Below, one piece after another: positions 1 through 5,336 of a stretch of 5,336 bases of DNA (position 1 is its first letter; every line of letters begins with the position of its first letter). A model generated the notes under the pieces. It was given only the letters and a program-made list of their open reading frames with translations, ran no database searches and was not told the origin of the DNA. Source of the stretch: Hyphomonas sp. (GTDB taxonomy: Bacteria > Pseudomonadota > Alphaproteobacteria > Caulobacterales > Hyphomonadaceae); assembly GCA_024743015.1 (NCBI GenBank), contig JANSXJ010000262.1, positions 1 through 5,336 on the forward strand. The letters run 5' to 3'. The position numbers and the translations under genes were made by a program.

Positions 1-25
1 CGCTGGGCGTTTTGTTTTCCGACAT
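1..25 (-). CDS. Start of a further minus-strand gene, cut by the window edge (possibly an XRE-type regulator)
   Basis: An ATG at 25-23 opens a frame that reads MSENKTPS and then leaves the window. GAAGAG lies six bases upstream as a plausible Shine-Dalgarno sequence, and the ATG comes 35 bases after the lnt stop on the same strand, so a further cluster gene is likely. Eight residues cannot identify a family. In Caulobacter and relatives, lnt is commonly followed by a small helix-turn-helix XRE regulator whose N-terminus is short and polar like this, with metK beyond it; that naming is inference from remembered gene order, not seen here. Confidence 0.5.
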
Positions 26-31
26 CTGCGA

Positions 32-37
32 CTCTTC
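32..37 (-). promoter_or_regulatory. Putative ribosome binding site of the truncated downstream gene
   Basis: The minus strand reads GAAGAG, six bases before the ATG at 25. It is a moderate match to the anti-Shine-Dalgarno consensus with good spacing, and it is the main reason to treat the edge ATG as a real start. Confidence 0.5.
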
Positions 38-60
38 TTGCCTATACTTTCGGTTCGATT

Positions 61-1710
61 CTAACGCCGCCAACTCACAAAGGCTAGTCCACCAAAGAGC
101 ACAAGAGTCAACCAGTAAAACGTCTCTCCAAACCTTTGATAAGGCGTGTTTTCTAGCCTTGCTGGTAATCCGGTCCGTACAACCGCGGAGCGCCAGCCTG
201 CAGGATCATTTGCGGCAGGATTGCCCCGCGCGACTTCGCGCCCATAGCCGTCCACCATGGCAGTCATTCCGCGCGTCGCGACGCGTGCCATGGGCAGGCC
301 GCTTTCGATCGCGCGATAGCGGTTCTGTGCATAATGCTGAGCGGGTCCAAGGCCGCCGCCGAACCATGCATCATTGGAAATTACGACAATCCACTCGGCT
401 GCCTCGCGCTGAGGGGAGGCCTTGCGGATGAGTTCAGGGAACAGGCCCTCATAACAGATTAGGGGAATGAAGGGTGGCGCCACGACTTGCGGCAACAGGA
501 CAGTCGCTTCTGCGCCGGGTGTGAACCCGTTCTCGGCCATGCGCTGCATGGAGCTGGGAAGAATTCCAGCGATGCTTTTCCCAAACGGGATAATCTTCGC
601 CGCAGGTAATTCGCCGAACGGCACCAGGCGATGCTTGTCATAAAGGGCAGACAATGTCGCTGAATTGGTTCCAGCTGTGAACATGACGAGGCTATTGTAG
701 GCAACAGGGCCATCTTCGTCGGTCGTATATCGTACCGATCCCGCGATGAGCGCCCGGCGACCGAGAAAGGCCGAAACGAGATCCAGCGCGTCCGTATCTC
801 CCATCAGGCCATAAGGGAGCGCGCCTTCCGGCCAGATGACAATATCCCCGGCCTCGCTCGGAACATCGCGCAACAGTTCGATATAGCGCGCGACCACCGG
901 TTCGCCGCGGTCTTTGAACTTCTCGGACTGTGGAACGCCCGCATCCATCAGCACAACCGAGCGCTCGGTCATCACTGTATCATTGGCTATTCGTTGCGAG
1001 CCCCAGGCCCAGGAGAATCCGGTCAGAGCAACGGCCATCAGCACTGGCAAGGCGCGGCCAAGCACGCTTTGATCATCACGTGTGTCGACCAAGGCGGCGG
1101 GCGCTGCCGCAACGAACAGAGTGAGGAGAGTGAGCCAGTAAATGCCGCCCAGGGAAGCAACTTGAGACAATGCGCCACCGGGCGCCCAGGTTGTGCCGGG
1201 CACATTCCACGGAAACCCGCCAAACAATGTCCCACGAATAAGCTCTGCGCCGCCCAGGAAGAGCGCGAAGATAAACACGCGCGAAGGCGACGCCGACCAG
1301 AAAGCACCGCCCAGTGCGCACGCGGCGCCCCAGATCAGAGCCATGCCGCCGGGCAAAGCAATCAAGGGCATCCAAAGAAAGATGGCGTGCTTTTCCGGCT
1401 CTACCAGGAAGGGGAGTGCGGTCCAGTACATGCCAACAAGGAAATACCCGAACGCAAACGCCCATCCGCGCCAGAACATAGCGCGCCCCCAACGCTTTTG
1501 TGAGCGCGCACCATCGAGCATCCAGATCAGGCCGACAAAGGCCACAATCAAGGCGGGGGTCAGATGAAATGGTGCGAATCCGAGGGCACAAAAAGCGCCC
1601 AGAAGAATTGCGAACAACGTGGCAGTCATACCCCGCACGCGCGCAATGGCTTCGTGAAGGGCAGTAAACACGCGCAAGCCGTGGCTGCGCGTGTGGCCTT
1701 GTTCGATCAT
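61..1710 (-). CDS. lnt: Apolipoprotein N-acyltransferase Lnt
   Basis: Lnt transfers an acyl chain from a phospholipid to the free amino group of the lipidated cysteine of apolipoproteins. It works in the inner membrane with its active site on the periplasmic side, and it is the last step of triacyl lipoprotein synthesis after Lgt and LspA. The 549-residue protein has an N-terminal bundle of about seven hydrophobic segments (near 29-66, 79-98, 110-137, 144-160, 187-208 and 219-237). A nitrilase-like domain (about 248-515) and a last membrane helix (about 529-547) follow. The catalytic triad is visible: E295 in WPEGALPY, K359 in YDKHRLVPFGEL and C419 in LICYEGLFPE. RGTLFGGFPWN (159-169) and NDAWFGGGLGPAQHY (446-460) are also typical. 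The ATG at 1710 has GGAG eight bases upstream and overlaps the corC stop. A later ATG at residue 28 would remove a polar leader of 27 residues, so the start is likely but not certain. Residues 479-480 (TR) are unusual for the family. Confidence 0.97.
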   Translation of the reverse strand: MIEQGHTRSHGLRVFTALHEAIARVRGMTATLFAILLGAFCALGFAPFHLTPALIVAFVGLIWMLDGARSQKRWGRAMFWRGWAFAFGYFLVGMYWTALPFLVEPEKHAIFLWMPLIALPGGMALIWGAACALGGAFWSASPSRVFIFALFLGGAELIRGTLFGGFPWNVPGTTWAPGGALSQVASLGGIYWLTLLTLFVAAAPAALVDTRDDQSVLGRALPVLMAVALTGFSWAWGSQRIANDTVMTERSVVLMDAGVPQSEKFKDRGEPVVARYIELLRDVPSEAGDIVIWPEGALPYGLMGDTDALDLVSAFLGRRALIAGSVRYTTDEDGPVAYNSLVMFTAGTNSATLSALYDKHRLVPFGELPAAKIIPFGKSIAGILPSSMQRMAENGFTPGAEATVLLPQVVAPPFIPLICYEGLFPELIRKASPQREAAEWIVVISNDAWFGGGLGPAQHYAQNRYRAIESGLPMARVATRGMTAMVDGYGREVARGNPAANDPAGWRSAVVRTGLPARLENTPYQRFGETFYWLTLVLFGGLAFVSWRR

Positions 1711-2531
1711 GCTTTCAGCTCCGAAGCAGGTTGCCGAACGACCAGGCGATGAATGCGCCGTGCGTCCGAATCGAGAATTTCAATATCGACCCCTCCGGGA
1801 TGCGGCAGCACCTCGCCTCGGATTGGGACGCGTCCGGCGAGCGCAAAGGCGACTCCGCCCAGCGTATCGACATCGTGATCTTCCAGTTCGAGTTCCAGGC
1901 CGGTTTCTTCGGCAAAATCCTCGGTTTCCATGCGCGCGTCGACTTCCCAGGCGAGGCGGCCGCGGCGTACCAGCATGGCGACTTCTTCGTCATGCTCATC
2001 TTCAATCTCGCCAACAATCTCTTCGACGAGGTCTTCCAGACTGACCAGGCCATCTGTGCCGCCATACTCGTCAACCACGAGTGCCAGGTGAGTACGGGAG
2101 GCTTGCATTTTTACCAGCAGATCCGGCAGCGGCATGGAAGGCGGGACAAACAGGATGTCGCGGCGCAGGCGTTCCAGCGGCAAGTCTTCGGGATGCTTTG
2201 CGCTGCCATTCGCCCGCGCAACCTCCGTGAGCACGTCTCGGATGTGGACGACGCCAACCGGGTCATCCAGCGTCTCGCGATAGACGGGCAATCTTGAGTG
2301 GGCCTCACTGGCATAGAGTTGGATCAGGTCTTCCAGTGTTGTCGACAGTTCCACCCCGATAATCTCGGCACGGGGGATCATTACATCGACGACGCGCGCG
2401 CGTTCAAACTCCTCGATGCGCAGGCGCATTTCGGTTTGCGACGGCCCTATCGGGTCTTCCGGCACGGGCTCTTCAGCTACTTCTTCGCTTTTCTTAAACA
2501 GGCCAAACAAGCCTTTTCGTCCTTCCGACAT
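1707..2531 (-). CDS. corC: CBS-domain protein of the CorC/HlyC (YbeX) family
   Basis: This protein belongs to the CorC/YbeX group of soluble CBS-pair proteins. Genetic work in enterobacteria links the group to Mg2+/Co2+ efflux and, in E. coli, to ribosome metabolism; the biochemical activity is unclear. From the start chosen here it has 274 residues. A charged N-terminal stretch comes first, followed by CBS 1 (about 44-105, with VMIPRAEI and HSRLPVYRE), CBS 2 (about 125-182, with VVDEYGGTDGLVSLEDLVEEIVGEIEDE) and a C-terminal CorC_HlyC transporter-associated domain (about 190-268). There is no transmembrane DUF21/CNNM domain, so this is the short, cytoplasmic form and not a full transporter. 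A TTG at 2540 could add three residues, but the nearest SD-like AGGA is only three bases from it. I prefer the ATG at 2531, twelve bases from that AGGA. The stop overlaps the lnt start in ATGA, which suggests coupling. 'Hemolysin', a common label for relatives, is misleading here. Confidence 0.93.
   Translation of the reverse strand: MSEGRKGLFGLFKKSEEVAEEPVPEDPIGPSQTEMRLRIEEFERARVVDVMIPRAEIIGVELSTTLEDLIQLYASEAHSRLPVYRETLDDPVGVVHIRDVLTEVARANGSAKHPEDLPLERLRRDILFVPPSMPLPDLLVKMQASRTHLALVVDEYGGTDGLVSLEDLVEEIVGEIEDEHDEEVAMLVRRGRLAWEVDARMETEDFAEETGLELELEDHDVDTLGGVAFALAGRVPIRGEVLPHPGGVDIEILDSDARRIHRLVVRQPASELKA
1719..1722 (-). promoter_or_regulatory. Ribosome binding site of lnt
   Basis: The minus strand reads GGAG eight bases before the lnt ATG at 1710. 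It lies inside the last codons of corC. It favours the ATG at 1710 over the internal ATG at residue 28 and is compatible with reinitiation at the ATGA overlap. Confidence 0.6.
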
Positions 2532-2543
2532 GTCTTTCAACGG

Positions 2544-2547
2544 TCCT
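2544..2547 (-). promoter_or_regulatory. Candidate ribosome binding site of corC, awkwardly spaced
   Basis: The minus strand reads AGGA in the gap between ybeY and corC. It is twelve bases from the ATG at 2531 and only three from the TTG at 2540, so the ATG is the more workable start, although the spacing is on the long side. It lies directly after a small hairpin (2548-2564). Confidence 0.4.
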
Positions 2548-2564
2548 GACGCGTGAGTCGCGTC
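2548..2564 (-). other. Small perfect hairpin in the ybeY-corC gap
   Basis: The transcript would read GACGCG, a five-base loop ACUCA, then CGCGUC: a perfect six-pair stem with five G-C pairs. It begins right after the ybeY TAA and ends one base before the AGGA that may serve corC. No run of U follows, so it is not an intrinsic terminator. It could be a processing site, a decay barrier or a modest control of corC translation, or it may be chance; nothing in the sequence decides between these. The loop contains a GANTC site. Confidence 0.4.
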
Positions 2565-3011
2565 TTACTTATATGGATCAGGCCAGCCCAGGGATGCAAG
2601 CGCTGCGATCTCCAAAGACTCCATCTCCGCTGCCTCTGTGTCATCTTTGTGGTCATGCCCCAGGAGATGCATAAGCCCGTGGATCAGCAAGTGGGACAGA
2701 TGCTGATCCAGCCCGATCTTTTTCGCCGCCGCGTCCTGCCGCGTGACGCCAAGACTGACCGCAATGTCGCCCAGAAATGGCGCGTCCAATTCACTTGCGG
2801 GGAAGGAGAGGACATCCGTTGGCTTATCCTTGCCGCGCCAATCGCGATTGAGGGCCTGGATTTCTGCGTCATCCGTCAATAGCAAGCTGACTTCGCCAGA
2901 TGCTCGTTTTTGTGCCGCGCCCGCATCGAGCGCAGTCTGACAAATTGTTGAGATTTCAGCGACGGCATCAGTCCAGGCGGCATCGGCGATGCGAAGATCA
3001 AGCTCAATCAT
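2565..3011 (-). CDS. ybeY: Endoribonuclease YbeY (zinc-dependent rRNA maturation factor)
   Basis: YbeY is a single-strand-specific, zinc-dependent endoribonuclease that matures the 16S rRNA 3' end and takes part in ribosome quality control in the cytoplasm. From the start chosen here the protein has 148 residues, normal for the family. The zinc site is the HxxxHxxxxxH motif HGLMHLLGHDH with ligands H111, H115 and H121, and the conserved LNRDWRGKDKPTDVLSFP segment lies at about 54-71. Two starts are possible. An ATG at 3038 would add nine residues (MIRTQSRTA) and deepen the overlap with phoH to 35 bases. The ATG at 3011 gives [13 protein letters not shown], which looks like the usual YbeY N-terminus, and overlaps phoH by eight bases (ATGATTGA). 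I prefer 3011. Neither start has a strong Shine-Dalgarno sequence, so coupling to phoH translation is likely (inference). The gene ends with TAA just before a small hairpin. Confidence 0.95.
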   Translation of the reverse strand: MIELDLRIADAAWTDAVAEISTICQTALDAGAAQKRASGEVSLLLTDDAEIQALNRDWRGKDKPTDVLSFPASELDAPFLGDIAVSLGVTRQDAAAKKIGLDQHLSHLLIHGLMHLLGHDHKDDTEAAEMESLEIAALASLGWPDPYK

Positions 3012-3957
3012 CGCGGTTCTGCTCTGCGTCCTGATCATAGGCGCGGATGATCCGGCTCACCAGGGCGTGCCGACGGACATCATTGGCAGAGAATGTCACA
3101 CGTCCGACACCCTCGACGCCGCGCAGGATCCGCAATGCGTGCGCCAGTCCCGAGGGCTGGTTGCGTGGCAAATCGACTTGTCCCGGGTCACCGGTAACGA
3201 CCATCCGGCTGTCACGTCCGAGCCGAGTCAGGACCATCTTCATCTGCGCGACTGTTGCATTCTGGGCTTCGTCCATGATGACAAAGGCGTTCTTCAGTGT
3301 CCGTCCGCGCATAAAGGCCAGCGGCGCGACTTCGATCACGCGTTTCTCACGCAAGCGCCCCGCCTGATCGGCTCCCAAAGTCTCATCCAGCGCGTCCCAG
3401 ATTGGGCGCAAATAGGGCTCGACCTTCTCTTCAAGATCACCCGGAAGAAAGCCAAGATTCTCGCCCGCCTCGACGGCCGGGCGGGTAATGATCAGTCTGG
3501 CCGCGGATTTGTTCTTTAGCGCAGCAGCGCCAGCTGCGACGGCAAGAAAGGTCTTGCCCGTCCCGGCAGGCCCAACGCCGAATATGAGGTCGTTCGCGGT
3601 GCCTGTCAGAAGGTCTAAATATTTCGCCTGCGCATTCGTTTGCGCCTTGATCGGAACTTTCAAGCCGGTCAGCGTCTTGTAGCTCTGGTTTGGTGTGCGC
3701 GCCTGTTCGACTGCCCCCTCGAGAGCCGGAAGACCTGCATCCGGGTTTTTGGCGAGCACAGCCTCGAAGACGCTGAGCGCCAGTTCGGCGGTCGCGATGG
3801 CCTCGCCGGAGCCTTGTAGCCGAATACCGCCGCCCTGGCTCTCTGCTTTCAGATCACCATCTGCGAGCTCGGACTCCAGGTACAGCAAGTTCATGTGGTT
3901 CGGGCCACAGATAACAGGCAGGAGGGCGGCGTCTTTCGGGGTCCAGACCTGGCTCAA
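3004..3957 (-). CDS. phoH: PhoH-like ATPase (YbeZ family), TTG start
   Basis: This is a cytoplasmic P-loop ATPase of the PhoH/YbeZ family. E. coli YbeZ is reported to bind YbeY and is linked to rRNA processing; its exact reaction is not settled. The 317-residue protein has a small N-terminal KH-like region (about 10-75) and then the PhoH ATPase domain (about 100-310). Walker A is GPAGTGKT at 129-136 and Walker B is FVIMDEAQN at 225-233 (D229, E230). The sensor-like [10 protein letters not shown] lies at 255-264, and a conserved [13 protein letters not shown] segment near 295-307 closes the domain. The start is a TTG that shares bases with the miaB stop. It is supported by AGAGG seven bases upstream, and the first 20 residues align with the family's usual N-terminus; the next methionine (residue 22) would remove part of that domain. 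The gene overlaps ybeY at its 3' end, which fits the YbeZ-YbeY partnership. All expected catalytic motifs are present. Confidence 0.96.
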   Translation of the reverse strand: MSQVWTPKDAALLPVICGPNHMNLLYLESELADGDLKAESQGGGIRLQGSGEAIATAELALSVFEAVLAKNPDAGLPALEGAVEQARTPNQSYKTLTGLKVPIKAQTNAQAKYLDLLTGTANDLIFGVGPAGTGKTFLAVAAGAAALKNKSAARLIITRPAVEAGENLGFLPGDLEEKVEPYLRPIWDALDETLGADQAGRLREKRVIEVAPLAFMRGRTLKNAFVIMDEAQNATVAQMKMVLTRLGRDSRMVVTGDPGQVDLPRNQPSGLAHALRILRGVEGVGRVTFSANDVRRHALVSRIIRAYDQDAEQNRDD

Positions 3958-5333
3958 GCTGCCGCCTCTTTCGCACTGTTTGGCAACGTACCGGACAGGG
4001 AATTCAGGCTCGAGCCGATGATCTCAACATCAATGATCTGACCCACGAGGTCTGCGTTGCCATCGAAGTGTACGGCTTGAAGCCAGGGAGAGCGGCCATG
4101 CATCTGTCCTTCATTGCGCCCGGTTCCAGTGACGAGCACGGGAACTGATTCGCCGACTTTCGAGGCATTGAACGCGGTTTGTTGTTCCCTAAGAAGTGCC
4201 TGCAAGGCTTGAAGACGCTCATTCTTCACGTCTTCCGGCACCTGGCCGAACATTTCTGCGGCGGGGGTGCCGGGGCGTTCGGAGTATTTGAATGAATAAG
4301 CGATCGCGTACCCCACCTCACGGACGAGATCCATTGTGTCCTCGAAATCCTTGTCGCTTTCACCAGGGAAGCCGACAATGAAATCCGAAGCGAGCGCCAT
4401 ATCTGGACGCGCTTCTTTCATGCGGCGCATGATGTCGAGATAGTGTTCGCGCGTATGGCCGCGATTCATCGCTTTCAGGATATTGTTCGACCCGGATTGC
4501 ACCGGCAGGTGCAAGAAAGGCATCAGTTCCGGCGTGTCGGCATGGGCCGCGATCAGCTCGTCATCCATGTCTCGTGGATGGCTGGTCGTGTAGCGAATAC
4601 GATCGATCCCGCCAATTTTAGCAACGTGTCGGACCAGTTGAGCCAGCGTCCATTCGTCTCCGGCTTCAATCGCCGGCGCAGCGCCGTGATAAGCATTCAC
4701 GTTCTGGCCGAGCAGCTGAATTTCGCGTACGCCCTGGCTCGCAAGATTGCGGGCTTCCAGCGTGACGTCATCAACCGGTCGCGACAGCTCAGCGCCGCGT
4801 GTATAGGGCACGACGCAGAAGGTGCAGAACTTGTCACAGCCTTCCTGCACGGACAGGAAGGCCATCGGGCCGTCCGCTTGTCGCGCTTTTGGCAGCGCGT
4901 CAAACTTTTCAAGCGTCTCAAACTCAGTTTCGAGCCGCTCGCCGGTTGAGCGGTGCACCCGCGCAATCATCTCCGGCAGCTTGTGATAGGCTTGCGGCCC
5001 GAGGACAAGATCGACAGCGGGCTGTCGCCGCATGATTTCCGCACCCTCGGCCTGTGCCACACACCCCGCCACCGCAATTGTCATCTTGCCGCCCTGGGCC
5101 TGTTTCAACTTCTTGATCTTGCCGAGCTCGGAATAGACTTTTTCAGTTGCTTTCTCGCGGATATGGCAGGTGTTCAGGACGACCAGGTCTGCGCCATCTG
5201 GACTGTCCACGGGCGCATAGCCTATGGGCGCGAGCACATCTTTCATGCGCTCGCTATCATAGACGTTCATCTGGCACCCATAGGTCTTGATGAACACAGA
5301 TTTAGTATTGGTTTCTGGGCCGGTATTACTCAT
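3954..5333 (-). CDS. miaB: tRNA-2-methylthio-N6-dimethylallyladenosine synthase MiaB (radical SAM methylthiotransferase)
   Basis: MiaB converts i6A37 to ms2i6A37 in tRNAs that read UNN codons, using S-adenosylmethionine and two [4Fe-4S] clusters; it acts in the cytoplasm. The 459-residue protein has the normal length and all three family domains. The N-terminal methylthiotransferase domain (about 12-130) carries the cluster cysteines C20 (in YGCQMN), C56 (in NTCHIREKA) and C91. The radical SAM domain (about 152-385) carries the CxxxCxxC motif at C166, C170 and C173, plus [10 protein letters not shown] near 316-325 and a [14 protein letters not shown] segment near 350-359. A C-terminal TRAM domain (about 388-450) includes [28 protein letters not shown] is typical of MiaB rather than of RimO or MtaB. 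The ATG at 5333 directly precedes a usual MiaB N-terminus; its ribosome binding site is outside the window. Its stop overlaps the phoH start (TTGA), so it is the first visible gene of the cluster. Nothing looks truncated or foreign. Confidence 0.98.
   Translation of the reverse strand: MSNTGPETNTKSVFIKTYGCQMNVYDSERMKDVLAPIGYAPVDSPDGADLVVLNTCHIREKATEKVYSELGKIKKLKQAQGGKMTIAVAGCVAQAEGAEIMRRQPAVDLVLGPQAYHKLPEMIARVHRSTGERLETEFETLEKFDALPKARQADGPMAFLSVQEGCDKFCTFCVVPYTRGAELSRPVDDVTLEARNLASQGVREIQLLGQNVNAYHGAAPAIEAGDEWTLAQLVRHVAKIGGIDRIRYTTSHPRDMDDELIAAHADTPELMPFLHLPVQSGSNNILKAMNRGHTREHYLDIMRRMKEARPDMALASDFIVGFPGESDKDFEDTMDLVREVGYAIAYSFKYSERPGTPAAEMFGQVPEDVKNERLQALQALLREQQTAFNASKVGESVPVLVTGTGRNEGQMHGRSPWLQAVHFDGNADLVGQIIDVEIIGSSLNSLSGTLPNSAKEAAA
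3965..3969 (-). promoter_or_regulatory. Ribosome binding site that supports the TTG start of phoH
   Basis: The minus strand reads AGAGG, seven bases before the TTG at 3957, within the last codons of miaB. The match and the spacing are good, which makes the TTG credible and argues for coupled translation of miaB and phoH. Confidence 0.65.
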
Positions 5334-5336
5334 CCG

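Noticed and set aside
26..90. Sigma-70-like promoter before the truncated gene (TTGGCG and TATAGG on the minus strand)
   Set aside because: The two boxes are about 21 bases apart, too far for a standard promoter, and both are imperfect; I do not claim it.
12..431. Plus-strand frame of 139 codons opposite the 3' end of lnt
   Set aside because: It overlaps the conserved end of lnt and the start of the next gene, and the translation is low-complexity and unlike any known family.
994..1503. Plus-strand frame of 169 codons opposite lnt
   Set aside because: It is antisense to the membrane part of Lnt and rich in R, Q, P and A as expected for a shadow frame; no domain is seen.
1731..2297. Plus-strand frame of 188 codons opposite corC
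   Set aside because: It lies wholly antisense to a clearly conserved gene, has no recognisable domain, and is a typical shadow frame of GC-rich DNA.
1707..2531. CorC as a membrane transporter or hemolysin
   Set aside because: There is no hydrophobic DUF21/CNNM domain and no toxin-like feature; it is the soluble CBS-pair form found beside ybeY and lnt.
2548..2564. Hairpin read as an intrinsic terminator
   Set aside because: No T-run follows the stem on the minus strand; the sequence goes straight into AGGACCG and the corC start.
2989..3519. Plus-strand frame of 176 codons opposite phoH and ybeY
   Set aside because: It spans two real genes on the other strand and shows no family motif, so I treat it as a shadow.

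Overview
The window holds the well-known alphaproteobacterial cluster miaB - phoH (ybeZ) - ybeY - corC (ybeX) - lnt. All genes lie on the minus strand, so transcription runs from right to left. The gene order, the fairly GC-rich codon use and protein details (for example the MiaB and YbeY motifs) point to an alphaproteobacterium. A member of the Caulobacterales/Hyphomonadaceae group is my best guess, but I cannot fix the genus from sequence reading alone.

Layout from right to left: miaB (5333-3954) is complete, but only three bases precede its ATG, so its promoter and ribosome binding site are outside the window. phoH (3957-3004) starts on a TTG inside the miaB stop (TTGA). ybeY (best start 3011, end 2565) starts inside the end of phoH. 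A 33-base gap follows and contains a small hairpin. corC (best start 2531, end 1707) is joined to lnt (1710-61) by an ATGA overlap. After lnt there is a 35-base gap, then a ribosome-binding-like sequence and the first eight codons of another minus-strand gene cut off by the window edge. There is no stretch of 300 bases without a gene, and I see no RNA gene, mobile element or CRISPR array. The long plus-strand reading frames are antisense shadows of these genes.

Functionally the cluster joins translation and the cell envelope. MiaB thiomethylates tRNA next to the anticodon. YbeY is a zinc-dependent RNase for rRNA maturation and ribosome quality control, and the PhoH-like ATPase is its reported partner. 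The CBS-domain CorC protein is tied to Mg/Co resistance and, in E. coli, to ribosome metabolism. Lnt adds the third acyl chain to lipoproteins. All five proteins look intact, with their diagnostic residues present. The tight junctions suggest one mRNA with translational coupling.

I do not find a previously undescribed system here. The points worth a second look are modest: GANTC (CcrM-type methylation) sites concentrated in the two short intergenic gaps, the hairpin abutting the ybeY stop, the TTG start of phoH, uncertain starts of ybeY and corC, and an unusual pair of residues in a normally conserved Lnt loop.
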